Below, in pieces: positions 1-8,760 of a stretch of DNA of 64,000 bases. The notes under the pieces were generated by a model. That model searched no databases and was not told the DNA's origin. It was given only the letters and a program-made list of their open reading frames with translations. Position 1 is the stretch's first letter. Every line of letters begins with the position of its first letter. The position numbers and the translations under genes were made by a program. Source of the stretch: Phytomonospora sp040655735 (GTDB lineage: Bacteria > Actinomycetota > Actinomycetes > Mycobacteriales > Micromonosporaceae); NCBI RefSeq assembly GCF_040655735.1, contig NZ_JBFAKK010000001.1, positions 62,001 through 126,000 on the forward strand, read 5' to 3'.

Positions 1-648
1 GCGGACCACGCCCAGCATCTGGAGCCAGCCGAACACGTCGCGGCCGAGGACCCGCTGGGGCATCACGGGCCGAGGGCGGCCGGTCGCGAGGGCCACGTCA
101 TGGGTCGCCGACAGCTCGGCGGCGATCTGGACCCCGGAGTTGCCCGCGCCCACGACGAGGACGCTCCCGCCGGGGATCCGGCCGGGCGCGCGGTACTCGC
201 CGGAGTGGAGCTGCCGCACCGCCGGGTCGAGCCGTTCGGCGAGCGCCGGAACGCGGGGCCGCTGGAACGGTCCGGTGGCGACCACGACGGCCTCGGCCCG
301 GTGGGCGCGCGAGTCGGTCTCGGCCACGAACCCGCCGTTGTCGCGGTGGAGCCTTCGCACCGTGGAGCCGTGCTGGACGGCGAGACCGAAATGCCGGGCG
401 TAGCCGGCGAGATAGTCGGCGACCTCGTCCTTGCCGGGGTAGCGGCCCGGCCTGCCTGGGAAGGGCATGCCGGGCAGAGCGCTGTGGCGCGCGGGCGTGA
501 ACAGCCGCAGTGAGTCCCAGCGGCGGCGCCAGACCTCGCCGGTCTCGGCGGCGGCGTCGAGGACGAGTGGGCGGTGTCCGCGGACGGTGAGCGCGTGTGC
601 GGCGGCGAGGCCGGCCTGGCCACCGCCGATGACGATGATGTCGTTCAT
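1..648 (-). CDS. Flavin-containing monooxygenase-like FAD/NAD(P)-binding oxidoreductase (3' part outside window)
   Basis: Reads from an ATG at 648 and runs off the left edge, so the C-terminus is missing; 216 codons are visible. Residues 5-14 form the first dinucleotide-binding loop (VIGGGQAGLA) for FAD. A second Rossmann loop, VVGAGNSG, lies near residue 165 and fits NAD(P)H binding, the two-loop layout of the FMO/BVMO and putative flavoprotein TrkA-like families. Such enzymes oxygenate small organic substrates; the substrate cannot be told. The start codon overlaps the stop of the upstream AraC-type regulator (ATGA at 645-648), so the two are almost certainly translated from one message and the regulator probably controls this oxidoreductase. 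Family call firm, exact reaction unknown. Confidence 0.85.
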   Translation of the reverse strand, partial: MNDIIVIGGGQAGLAAAHALTVRGHRPLVLDAAAETGEVWRRRWDSLRLFTPARHSALPGMPFPGRPGRYPGKDEVADYLAGYARHFGLAVQHGSTVRRLHRDNGGFVAETDSRAHRAEAVVVATGPFQRPRVPALAERLDPAVRQLHSGEYRAPGRIPGGSVLVVGAGNSGVQIAAELSATHDVALATGRPRPVMPQRVLGRDVFGWLQMLGVVR

Positions 649-1544
649 GCCTCCAGCGTCTGCGGGGGAGGGGGCGGGCGGCTTGCAGGAACCTGCTGTC
701 CTTCCCAGACGACGCCGCGGACGAGGTCGGAGGGCGGGGACCCGAACATCGCCCGGAAGCTGTTGCCGAGGTGGGCGGAGTCGGTGAAACCGGCGGCGTG
801 GGCGACCTGGCTCAGGGACTCGCCGGAGGCGAGCAGGCTCAGCGCCAGCCGGATCCGCTCCCAGCGGACGTGGGCGCGGAAGGGCAGGCCGAGCTGCTCG
901 GCGAACAGGTGGGCGAGGCGGCTCTCGGACAGGTGGACGCCGCGCGCGACCTCGCCGATCCGGAGTCTGGCCGGTAGCGCGGCGGTGATGATCTCCATGG
1001 CGGCGGTGAGCGCCGGGTGCCGGTCGGCGGGTTCGGGGAGTGTCGTGCCGGTGAGCCGGCCGATGATGTCGTCGACGGTCTCGGCGAGCGGTAGGCGATC
1101 GTCGACGGTGGCGGAAACGGTGGCTGCGCGCCAGGTCGAGGGATCCCCCGAGCGGTCGGCGGTGAGCGCCCGGCCGACGGCGGAGGACGGTTCGATCAAG
1201 GCGAGGAGTCCGCGTGCCGGGGGACCGGTGATCGCGTGGAGAGCGCCGGAGGGGATGATCGCGGTACTGAACTCGTGCCCGGTGCCGTCGGCGCCTCGCA
1301 GGGTGACGGGCTCGGGGAAGGCCGCGAGCACTTGGACGACGCGGTGGGCGTGCAAGGCCGCCGGACCGATCTCGCCGTGGAAGTAGAGGCGCCCGGGAGG
1401 TAGCGCCACGCGACCCCGCCAACCGTTCACGATCGTCGGCCGGGGAAGGCGCCGCCCGGTGTTTCCCGTCCACTCGCGCCATAGGTCGACATGGGCCGAT
1501 GCTATTGCCCGGGAGCGCGCGGGCCGCGCCGAGGCGCCCGACAC
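645..1544 (-). CDS. AraC family transcriptional regulator
   Basis: About 299 residues from a GTG at 1544, chosen because upstream in-frame starts would run deep into the divergent acyltransferase gene at 1628; the true start could be slightly internal. The C-terminal 100 residues hold the two helix-turn-helix motifs of the AraC family: the first around LRIGEVARGVHLSESRLAHLF, the second ending in the typical AGFTDSAHLGNSFRAMFGSPPS segment. The N-terminal part resembles the cupin-like effector-binding domain of this family (GEIGPAALHAHRVVQVL). It overlaps the flavin monooxygenase gene by four bases, which suggests that it regulates that gene, and it is divergent from the acyltransferase. Effector unknown. 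Confidence 0.85.
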   Translation of the reverse strand: MSGASARPARSRAIASAHVDLWREWTGNTGRRLPRPTIVNGWRGRVALPPGRLYFHGEIGPAALHAHRVVQVLAAFPEPVTLRGADGTGHEFSTAIIPSGALHAITGPPARGLLALIEPSSAVGRALTADRSGDPSTWRAATVSATVDDRLPLAETVDDIIGRLTGTTLPEPADRHPALTAAMEIITAALPARLRIGEVARGVHLSESRLAHLFAEQLGLPFRAHVRWERIRLALSLLASGESLSQVAHAAGFTDSAHLGNSFRAMFGSPPSDLVRGVVWEGQQVPASRPPPPPQTLEA

Positions 1545-1627
1545 CGCGTCCAACGGCGCCGGGGATCGTTGAGCATGAGGTGTCCTCGTGAACACGGACG
1601 GTGGGCACGGGCTGACAGGGGGAGCGC

Positions 1628-2806
1628 ATGCCGGACACGGCGACGATCGGGCGGGGACAGGCCCTGCTGACCGAGGCCTTCCTTCGCTACGAGAAGCGGC
1701 GGGCCGACGGCAACATGGGCCTCGGCCTGCTCGCACGGTTCCCGGGCGCGACGCCCGATCCCGAGACGCTGGAGCGCGAACTGCGCAAGTCGTGGGGCGC
1801 GACCGGCTGGGAGCTGGCGTTCGACGCGCCGATGGAGGCGCCGGGCGGGCTGCGCGCGGCCGTCGCGGCGATCCTCGCCGTCCACGCGCCTTCGCGGCCG
1901 GTCCTGTCCTGCCGGCCGGTGCACGGTTACGCCGAGGAGGAGTGGGCGCTGGTCTTCACCGCCCATCACGCCCACGCCGACGGCCTGTCCATGGTGGAAC
2001 TGGCGGCGCGCTGCCTCGGCTGGCAGCTGGAGCGCACCCCACCGCGGCCCTGGGCGCCGCAGGGCGAGGCGGGCCCGGCGCGCAACCTGTTCCTGGCCAC
2101 GCGCGGCCTGGTACCCCTGACCCGCAGTTTCCTGCCTCCCGCGCCCGGGATCGCCGGTGCCGCGCCGACCAGCGCGGTGCGCCGTGTCGCCTGGGAAGCG
2201 GTGGAGGCCGACCGTGTGCGCGAGATCGCCCGGAACCACGGCGCGACGGTCAACGACGTGGTACTCGCCTCGGTCCTGGGCGCGGTAGGCGACTGGAGCG
2301 CCTCGCCTTGGTCGGGCGAGCGGCTGTGGACCTTCGTGCCCGTCAACGCGCGCGGCCCGCACGAGGTCGGCACCATCGGCAACCGTGCCGTCGGCCTGCG
2401 GATCGGTCTGCCGCTCGGCGAGCCCGACCCGGTGCGGAGGCTCGCGCTCATCACGGCGGCCACCGCCAAGGCGAAGCGCCGGGGCGCGGCGACGGCGGCG
2501 TGGGCGGCCGTCCAGTTGCTGCCCACAAGCCTCGCCGCGCCGCTGTTCGGGTTCGCCCTCTCCCCGCGCCAGTGCCAGCTCATCGTCAGCGACTGGGGTG
2601 AGACAGTGGCCGGCTCCCACGACGGCCGCCGGGCGACCGAGCTGCTGCCGCTGATGTTCCTCCCGCACGACCGGCCGCTCTCCGTCGGCGTCGCCACCCA
2701 CGCCGGTCGCCTCTCGATCGGGTTCGTCGTGGACGGTGCCTACGGCGAGGGCGACGAGCTGTGCGGACTCTGGCGGCGGGCCCTCGACGCGTACGGGGCC
2801 GGCTGA
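1628..2806 (+). CDS. Wax ester synthase/DGAT-like (condensation-fold) acyltransferase
   Basis: 392 residues, ATG preceded by AGGGGGAG. The diagnostic HHxxxDG motif is present as HHAHADG at residues 113-119, where the second His acts as general base in this fold. The C-terminal half has the family's NDVVLA segment (ATVNDVVLASVLG) and the VPVNAR...GTIGN region. The family transfers acyl groups to alcohols, diacylglycerol or polyketide/peptide products. At 392 residues it is shorter than classical actinobacterial WS/DGATs (about 450-500), so a role in a specialised acylation is possible. It is divergent from the AraC/monooxygenase unit and ends 3 bp from the stop of the convergent XRE-NB-ARC gene. 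Substrates cannot be inferred. Confidence 0.75.
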   Translation: MPDTATIGRGQALLTEAFLRYEKRRADGNMGLGLLARFPGATPDPETLERELRKSWGATGWELAFDAPMEAPGGLRAAVAAILAVHAPSRPVLSCRPVHGYAEEEWALVFTAHHAHADGLSMVELAARCLGWQLERTPPRPWAPQGEAGPARNLFLATRGLVPLTRSFLPPAPGIAGAAPTSAVRRVAWEAVEADRVREIARNHGATVNDVVLASVLGAVGDWSASPWSGERLWTFVPVNARGPHEVGTIGNRAVGLRIGLPLGEPDPVRRLALITAATAKAKRRGAATAAWAAVQLLPTSLAAPLFGFALSPRQCQLIVSDWGETVAGSHDGRRATELLPLMFLPHDRPLSVGVATHAGRLSIGFVVDGAYGEGDELCGLWRRALDAYGAG

Positions 2807-2809
2807 GGT

Positions 2810-5059
2810 TCAGCCTTCGGCGGTGAGGGACTCGCGGGCCTCGCGGGCCAGCTTCTCGTCGTGCGGGCGGTCGAGCCGGCGCGCCGCCTCGATGGTCCGG
2901 TCGAGCAGCGCGATCGCTTCGCCGCTTCGGCCCGCGACCCGGCAGGTCTCGGCGTAGGTGTGCAGGAAGTTGATCTCCAGTTGCGCCTCGGCCAGCGGCT
3001 CCAGGAGTTCCAGGGCGCGGCGGTGGTGCTCCAGAGCCTCCTCGAACGAGCCCATCTCGCGCAGCGCGACACCGAGGTAGTTGTGGCACCACGCCTGGTT
3101 GTGCGCCAGCCGGTTCTCCTCGGCCAGTCCGAGCGCCTCGCGCAAGGTTCGCAGCGACTCCTCGGCGTCCTGCGTGGCAAGAGCCAGTCCGAGCGTGACC
3201 AGCCCGGTGATCCGCGCCGGACCGGCGGCCGTCGCGACCGACTCCCGCGCGAGGGCGACGGCTTCGGCGCGGCCCCCGAGATGCAGGGTCACCCACCCGT
3301 CGAAGGCCAGCGCCTGTGACAGCCCGCCCATGTTGCCGAGCTTCCCGAACAGCTCGCGGGCCTGCCGGAAGTGCGCCTGCGCCGCTTCGAACTCGCCGAG
3401 ATCCCGGCGCGCGAAGCCCATGCGCAGTGCCAGGCCCGCGGCGAGTTCGTCGTCGGCGGCGCCCGGCTCCTCGGCCAGCTCGTAGGCGGCGATCGCCTCG
3501 GTGAGGCGGCCCGCGGCGGCCAGTGCGTAGCCGAGGTCGGCGAGCAGGGCGGTGCGCTGCCGGTGGCGCCCCAGCCGGCCGGCGGCGCCTGCGGCGGCTT
3601 CGAGCAGCCGCACCTGGTCATCGGTGCCCCGGTGCCGGAAGAACCAGACGCGGAGGGCGTCGGGGAGTTCGGCCGCCACCTCGTCGGCGCCCAGGCGCAC
3701 GGCGGCGTCGAAGGAGGCTATGAGGTTGACGTACTCCAGGTCGAACCAGGCCATGGCCGCGGCGGGGTCGCCCGGCTCGGGTTCCCTGCGGTGCGGGGAG
3801 GGCAGCGTCCGGTCGTGGGCGACGGCGCGCGCGAGGTAGTGGTCGAGCACCCTGCGCAGGGCGGTGTTCGCCTGCGGCTCCTCCTCGGCGGCGAGGTCGG
3901 CGGCGTAGCGCCGGATGAGGTCGTGCAGCCGGTAGCGCCCCGGGGAGGGTTCCTCGACGAGGTGCGCGTCGGCCAGCTCCTCGAGGATCCCGGCGACGCG
4001 GCCGGCCGGCATGTCGGCGAGGGCGCCGGCGACCTCGGTGTCGAAGTCGGCGCCCGGCAGCACGCCGAGGAGCCGGAAGACGCGGCGCTGGACGGAGTCG
4101 AGCTGTTGCAGTGACATGCCGAAGGCGGAGTCGAAACGGCTGGTGTTGTCGCGGAGGCGTTCGGCCAGCACCGCCACCGTCCACCCTGGGCGGTGCCGGA
4201 GCCGGGCGCCCGCCATGCGCAGCGCCAGCGGAAGTCCGCCGCACTGGCGCAGGACCTGCCCGACCGCTTCCTCCCCACCGAGGGCGAGGCCCGCGGCACG
4301 GCCGAACAGGCTCGCCGCGTCGCCGTCGGCGAACGGCTCCAGCGAGACCGGCGGCACCCCGTCGAGGTCGACCAGTCGTGCCCGGCTGGTGATGACCACC
4401 GCCGACTTCCCGGCACCGGGCAGCAGCGGGCGGACCTGCCCGGCGTCGACGGCGTTGTCCAGTACCACGAGCACTCGTCGCCGGGAGAGTTCCGAACGCC
4501 ACAGGGCCGCGCGTTCGTCGACGGCGGCCGGAAGGTGGGTGATCTCCAGGGCGTTCAGCAACCGACCGAGCGCGGCGAGCGGCTCCAGCGGCTCGTGACC
4601 CGGTGTGAAGCCGTGCAGGTCGAGGTAGAGGCCGCCGTCGGGATAGGCGGGCGCCAGCCGGTGCGCGGCGTGCACGGCGAGGCTGGTCTTGCCCACGCCG
4701 GCCATGCCGTCGACGGCGACGGCGCCCGTTGTCCGCAGCAGCTCCTCGACCTGTTCCGCCTCCGCCTCGCGGCCGGTGAAGTCGACCAGGTCGGCGGGCA
4801 GGTCGTTGCGCCGGGGAGCGGGCGCGGCACCGGCCTTGGACGCCTCGGCCCACAGCGGACGCAGCGGGCGGGGGTCGCGGCCGACGGCTTTGCACAACGC
4901 CGTGACAGCCTCCCATGTCGGCACCAGCCGGCCGGTGAGGTACCGCGACAGCGAGGAACTGCTCAGACCCGTCTGGCGGGCGAGGGCGCGCAGGCTGAGC
5001 CCGCTCAGTTCCTTGATCCGGACGAGCTGGGCCACCAGCCGCTCGTTGGGGCTCGACAC
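2810..5059 (-). CDS. XRE-NB-ARC-TPR (AfsR-like STAND) transcriptional regulator
   Basis: 749 residues from a GTG at 5059. The start is supported by a TACGGT -10 element exactly six bases upstream, a leaderless arrangement. Residues 8-62 are an XRE helix-turn-helix (LSGLSLRALARQTGLSSSSL). Residues 94-98 (DFTGR) open an NB-ARC NTPase with P-loop GMAGVGKTS at 118-126, a kinase-2 strand VLVVLDNA, a VITSRARL sensor and GLPLALRMAG. The C-terminal third is TPR-like repeats. STAND regulators are thought to switch by nucleotide exchange and oligomerisation after sensing a ligand or partner. A close paralogue with the same layout lies at 27679-30048. The 3' end is 3 bp from the acyltransferase stop. 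Target genes unknown. Confidence 0.9.
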   Translation of the reverse strand: MSSPNERLVAQLVRIKELSGLSLRALARQTGLSSSSLSRYLTGRLVPTWEAVTALCKAVGRDPRPLRPLWAEASKAGAAPAPRRNDLPADLVDFTGREAEAEQVEELLRTTGAVAVDGMAGVGKTSLAVHAAHRLAPAYPDGGLYLDLHGFTPGHEPLEPLAALGRLLNALEITHLPAAVDERAALWRSELSRRRVLVVLDNAVDAGQVRPLLPGAGKSAVVITSRARLVDLDGVPPVSLEPFADGDAASLFGRAAGLALGGEEAVGQVLRQCGGLPLALRMAGARLRHRPGWTVAVLAERLRDNTSRFDSAFGMSLQQLDSVQRRVFRLLGVLPGADFDTEVAGALADMPAGRVAGILEELADAHLVEEPSPGRYRLHDLIRRYAADLAAEEEPQANTALRRVLDHYLARAVAHDRTLPSPHRREPEPGDPAAAMAWFDLEYVNLIASFDAAVRLGADEVAAELPDALRVWFFRHRGTDDQVRLLEAAAGAAGRLGRHRQRTALLADLGYALAAAGRLTEAIAAYELAEEPGAADDELAAGLALRMGFARRDLGEFEAAQAHFRQARELFGKLGNMGGLSQALAFDGWVTLHLGGRAEAVALARESVATAAGPARITGLVTLGLALATQDAEESLRTLREALGLAEENRLAHNQAWCHNYLGVALREMGSFEEALEHHRRALELLEPLAEAQLEINFLHTYAETCRVAGRSGEAIALLDRTIEAARRLDRPHDEKLAREARESLTAEG

Positions 5060-5065
5060 CGCACC

Positions 5066-5071
5066 ACCGTA
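5066..5071 (-). promoter_or_regulatory. -10 element of a probable leaderless promoter (XRE-NB-ARC gene)
   Basis: Read on the minus strand this is TACGGT, followed by six bases and the GTG at 5059. The same TANNNT-N6-start geometry recurs at many genes in this window. No convincing -35 box is visible. Confidence 0.55.
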
Positions 5072-5131
5072 CCCGTCCCGGCCCGCGAAAACGGATCGCC
5101 GAGGCGTTCGCGCAGGTAGGTGCCCCTGCGT

Positions 5132-5152
5132 GTGTCCCACGGTGTCCCACGG
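5132..5152. promoter_or_regulatory. Tandem 10-bp repeat in a divergent promoter region
   Basis: GTGTCCCACG occurs twice head to tail (5132-5141 and 5142-5151), one helical turn apart. It lies between the XRE-NB-ARC regulator and the AhpD-like gene. The core GTCCCACGG is found again at 30068-30076 in front of the paralogous regulator, so this is a candidate binding site for that regulator type. Function inferred only. Confidence 0.4.
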
Positions 5153-5223
5153 GCAATGCGAGACGGGGCGCGTCGGTGGTCCGATGGCTCATGTCAGCAA
5201 GGACGACGACGAAGGAGAAGACG

Positions 5224-5679
5224 ATGGCGACCGAGCGCATGCCGAACCCCGCGACCCTGGTTCCCGAGGCGATGACGGCGTTGACCGACCTCAACAAGGC
5301 GATCGCCGGGACCGGCGTCGACGGCCGGCTCCTGGCGCTGACCCACCTGCGCGCCAGCCAGATCAACGGCTGCGGGCCGTGCGTGGCCGGCGGCGCCGGC
5401 CAGGCACGACGTCACGGTGTGACCGACCGGCAGCTCGACAGCGTCGCCGCCTGGCGCGAGACGCCCTGGTTCACCGACGAGGAGCGCGCCGCCCTCGCCC
5501 TCACCGAGGCCGTGACCCGGCTCGCCGACAGCCCTGACGCGGTGCCCGACCAGGTCTGGGACGTGGCCGCCACGCACTTCGACCAGAAGGAGCTGGCCGC
5601 GCTGCTGCTCAACATCGCCGTCGCCAACGCCTACAACCGGCTCAACCTGCCGACCCGCCAGCAGGCCGGCAAGTGGTGA
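5224..5679 (+). CDS. AhpD-like carboxymuconolactone decarboxylase family protein
   Basis: 151 residues from the ATG at 5224, chosen because AAGGAG lies a few bases upstream; an earlier in-frame ATG at 5176 lacks such a site. The protein is the all-helical AhpD/CMD fold with a CxxC redox pair (C50-G-P-C53) after SQING, as in alkylhydroperoxidase-like proteins that reduce peroxides or thiol adaptors. The histidine that normally follows the second cysteine by four residues is replaced by glycine (CVAGG), so peroxidase activity may be altered. It overlaps the open frame of the downstream DUF1801 gene and is probably co-transcribed with it. The divergent neighbour is an XRE-NB-ARC regulator. Confidence 0.85.
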   Translation: MATERMPNPATLVPEAMTALTDLNKAIAGTGVDGRLLALTHLRASQINGCGPCVAGGAGQARRHGVTDRQLDSVAAWRETPWFTDEERAALALTEAVTRLADSPDAVPDQVWDVAATHFDQKELAALLLNIAVANAYNRLNLPTRQQAGKW

Positions 5680-5732
5680 CCCGAATGCCCGCCCGTACCG
5701 AATCCACCAGCACGAAACCGAGAGGACTCACC

Positions 5733-6179
5733 ATGTCGAAGGACACCGCGCCCACCGAGAAGTACGACGGCTTCACCGTCGAGGAACGCGACGCGATGAA
5801 GGACCGTGCCAAGGAACTGAAGGCGGCCAAGGGCAAGGGCAAGTCGAAGGACACCGAGCCCGAGGTCCTCGCCAAGCTCGCCGAGATGCCCGGCGGCGAC
5901 CGCGCCATCGGCGAGCGGCTGCACGCCGTGATCAGGGCGAACGCGCCCGAACTGGCGCCGCGACTCTGGTACGGGATGCCCGCCTACGCCAAGAACGGCA
6001 AGGTCTTGTGCCACTTCCAGCCCGCGCAGAAGTTCAAGACGCGGTACGCGACCTTGACATTCAGCGATGAGGCCGCCCTCGACGAGGGTTCGATGTGGTC
6101 GACCTCCTTCGCGCTGCCCGAGCTGACCGCCGCCGACGAGGCGCGGATCGGCGAACTGGTGAAGAAGGCCGTTGCCTGA
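5733..6179 (+). CDS. DUF1801 domain protein
   Basis: 148 residues from the ATG at 5733, preceded by GAGAGGA; an upstream in-frame GTG at 5673 would overlap the previous gene and has no better site. The C-terminal 100 residues carry the DUF1801/YdhG-like alpha-beta fold signature (LWYGMPAYAKNGKVLCHFQ and the ATLTFSDEAALDEG strand region). The first 50 residues are a lysine-rich charged helix (KDRAKELKAAKGKGKSK). Members are small cytosolic proteins, some named iron chaperones by similarity, but their biochemical role is not established. It follows the AhpD-like gene with a 53-bp gap and is likely in the same operon. Confidence 0.75.
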   Translation: MSKDTAPTEKYDGFTVEERDAMKDRAKELKAAKGKGKSKDTEPEVLAKLAEMPGGDRAIGERLHAVIRANAPELAPRLWYGMPAYAKNGKVLCHFQPAQKFKTRYATLTFSDEAALDEGSMWSTSFALPELTAADEARIGELVKKAVA

Positions 6180-6181
6180 CG

Positions 6182-7807
6182 GCCGCGCCGCGCCGGGTGC
6201 CGGGCGTCCTCTCCCGAGCGGGAGCGGGCGCCCGCTTCGCTGCCCACAGCGCCTCGTGCAGGTCGCCGCGCCCGGCGAGCGCCCGCCCCATCCCGTCGAG
6301 CGCGTTGGCCTCGGTCAGTGGCCGGCCGGTCCGGCGGGCGATGGCGATCGCCTCCGTCAAGCGCGACGCAGCGGCATCCCATGCCTCCTCGGCGAGGTCG
6401 ACGTGCGCGAGGTTGTTGAGGTCGACCCCGTGCTCGCCATCGGCCCCATGAGCCACGGAGATCGCCAGCGCGCGCTCGTGCTGGGTACGGGCCTCGGACA
6501 AGCGCCCGGCACGCCGCGCGGACGCGAACTCCTTGCGCTGGCCCGCTTCCGTCGAGGGGTATCGGGGGCGGGAACGCGCGGGCGACGTGCAGTCCGGTGT
6601 GGACGTACCAGTCGACGGCCCGCCGTACCGGCGTCAAGGGCGCGGTAGGACCAGGAGAACACCGCGCAGGTTTACCGCCCCGCCCCCGGCCGAACCCAGG
6701 ACGGCGAAGCGGTCGCGCTCGGCGGCGAACTCGGCGAGCAGGCGCAGGGCGAGGGGCAGGCCGGCGCGCCGCCCGCGGGTCGGCCGCCAGACGCGCCGCT
6801 CCGACCAGCGCCGCGAGGAGCTTGTGCGCGTCGGCGTCGTCGAAGCGGTCGAGGGCGACGCGCACGGCCCCCTCGCCGACGACCAGGTCGCGCAGCGCCT
6901 CGCGGCTGGTGACCAGGACCGCCGCGTCGGCGCCCGGAGGCAGCGGCCGGACCGCGTCGCCGGTGCGGGCGTCGTCGACGATGAGCAGGATGCGCCGCCC
7001 CGACACCTCCGAGCGCCACAGCGCCGAGCGGGCCTCGGTGGAGGGCGGAACGCGCTGGGCGGGAACGCCGACGGCGCCGAGGAGGCCGCCGAGCGCGCCG
7101 CCGGGATCGACCGGCTCGCCGTCGGTGTGGCCGCGCAGGTGCATCCAGAACTGGCCGTCGGGAAACTCGTCAGCGTTGGCGTTGGCCCGCTTGCGCGCCA
7201 GGGACGTCTTGCCGATCCCCGCGGTCCCGGTCACGACCGCCGGCTTCGCCCCCTCGCCGCCGTGACCGGGACGGAGCCGGTCGAGGGGGCCGGTCTCGGT
7301 GTCGCGACCGACGAGCAGGCGCGGAGCCGCCGGGAGTTGCCTGGGGACCGGTGTGTCCTGCGCGCGAAGGCCGAGCACCGAGCGGTGGGCCGCCAGGAGC
7401 GCGGATCCGGGGTCCTCGCCGAGTTCTTCGCGCAGGATCCGCCGGGCGGTGTGGAAGGCGTCGAGCGGCGAGGTGCTCGAAGCGGAGGAGGTCGAACTCG
7501 GCGGCCGAGGTGGCCAGGCGGTAGCCGTACGGGACCGTCTCGATGCGCCGCAGTTCGGGCAGGAGCCGGCGCAGCCGGAACACGTGGAGTTGCAACGCGC
7601 CGCTCACGTCGGCGGGGCCGGGACCGTCGCCCCAGAGGTAGTCGGCGAGGCGGTCGGTGCCGACGGTGCGGCCGGTGGACAGCAGCAGGGCGGCCGGCAG
7701 TGTCCCGGCTGTAGCGAGGAGCCCAGCCGCACCGGCGTTCCGGCCCCGCTTACCTCCAGGGAGCCCAGGACGCCGAAGTGGACGCCGGGCGTTTCCGGCT
7801 CACCCAT
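6182..7807 (-). pseudogene. Decayed SARP (AfsR/DnrI-type) NB-ARC regulator gene
   Basis: Pieces of one SARP regulator occur in order but in different frames. From 7807: a winged-helix start (VHFGVLGSLEVSG). After a shift near 7715: LLLSTGRTVGTDRLADYLWG and RLRRLLPELRRIETVPYGYRLA. Near 7470: a jump straight from FEHLAA to FHTARRILREELGEDPG, so most of the BTAD domain is deleted and the frame shifts. Then an NB-ARC with P-loop GTAGIGKTS and the strand ILLIVDDA. A further shift near 6775 leads to LPLALRLLAEF, and TPR-like remnants (LDGMGRALAGRGD) run to about 6190. At least three frame changes plus an internal deletion make a functional product very unlikely. The 5' end overlaps the LysR stop by 8 bp. 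Confidence 0.8.
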
Positions 7808-8699
7808 CGGCCGTGCTCCCGCCGGGACGGCACAGGCACCCGGCGCACGCGTCGGCGACGACCCTTACCGGGCGCCGTTCGTCGCCGGCGCGCCAGACCA
7901 CCGCCAGGCGGCCCGGCGGGATGCCGGTGACACGGACGTAGGCGAGGTCGCCGCGAGCGTAGATCCCGGCGTTGCCGGCCGAGATGAGCGCGACGCCCAG
8001 CCCTGCCGCGACCAGTTCAAGGCATTCCTCGGCCGTCTCGGCCTCGGCGCCGATCAGGGCCGGACCATCCCGTTGAGCCGAGGCCAGCCAGAAGTCGCGC
8101 CCGCCTCCCGCCGAGGCCGGCAGTGCCACGAAGGGCTCGTCGGCGAGTTCGGCGAGCCGCAGCTCCGCGCGCCCGGCGAGCCGGTGGCCGGCGGGGAGCG
8201 CGACCAGCCGGTCCTCGGTGGACACCACGCTCCAGGTGAAGCGGCCGTCCTCCGGCAGGGGCAGCCACACGACGGCGACGTCGGCCTCACCGGTGGCGAG
8301 CCCGGCGGTGGCGTCACTCCACGGGAACTGCCGGAACCGCAGTGTCCAGCCGGGCAGCGCCTCGCGCATGGAGGCGGTCAGGGCCGGCAGGACGCCCCGG
8401 GCGACGCGGGTGTGGAAGCCGACGGTGAGCGACTTCGCCGCCGTCGCGACGGCCGTCCTGGCGCGCTCCCAGCCGTCGGTGAGGTCGCGGACGTGCGGCA
8501 GCAGGGCGCTTCCGGCGGCGGTCAGCGCGACCCGGCCGCCGGAGCGGTCGAACAGCGGGGTGCGTAACTGCTCTTCGAGGCGGCGGATCTGCTTGCTCAG
8601 CGCCGGTTGCGAGACGTAGAGGCGCGCGGCGGCGGCGGTGAAGTTGAGGTCGTCGGCGACGGCGGCGAAGTAGCGCAAGTCCCGCAGATGCACGTCCAT
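7800..8699 (-). CDS. LysR family transcriptional regulator
   Basis: About 299 residues from the ATG at 8699 (MDVHLRDLRYF); a TTG two codons upstream is an alternative. The N-terminal winged helix (residues 4-62, LNFTAAAARLYVSQPALSKQI) is canonical LysR. Residues 90-290 form the two-lobed periplasmic-binding-protein-like effector domain. It is divergent from the F420-type oxidoreductase gene 55 bp away. An excellent T-N11-A dyad (8696-8714) overlaps its own start, so autoregulation together with control of the neighbour is the simplest reading. Effector unknown. Confidence 0.92.
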   Translation of the reverse strand: MDVHLRDLRYFAAVADDLNFTAAAARLYVSQPALSKQIRRLEEQLRTPLFDRSGGRVALTAAGSALLPHVRDLTDGWERARTAVATAAKSLTVGFHTRVARGVLPALTASMREALPGWTLRFRQFPWSDATAGLATGEADVAVVWLPLPEDGRFTWSVVSTEDRLVALPAGHRLAGRAELRLAELADEPFVALPASAGGGRDFWLASAQRDGPALIGAEAETAEECLELVAAGLGVALISAGNAGIYARGDLAYVRVTGIPPGRLAVVWRAGDERRPVRVVADACAGCLCRPGGSTADG

Positions 8700-8714
8700 A
8701 GCCAAAGGTTATGG
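8696..8714. promoter_or_regulatory. LysR-type operator (T-N11-A dyad)
   Basis: The 19-bp near-palindrome is CCATAGCC-AAA-GGTTATGG with a single mismatched pair. It contains ATA-N9-TAT, hence a T-N11-A core. It covers the lysR start codon and lies about 45 bp before the divergent oxidoreductase start, the usual place for a LysR recognition site. Confidence 0.6.
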
Positions 8715-8760
8715 CGACGGGTCTTGGACGGGTGGGGAGGGCGCGGCACAGGATGTGCGC

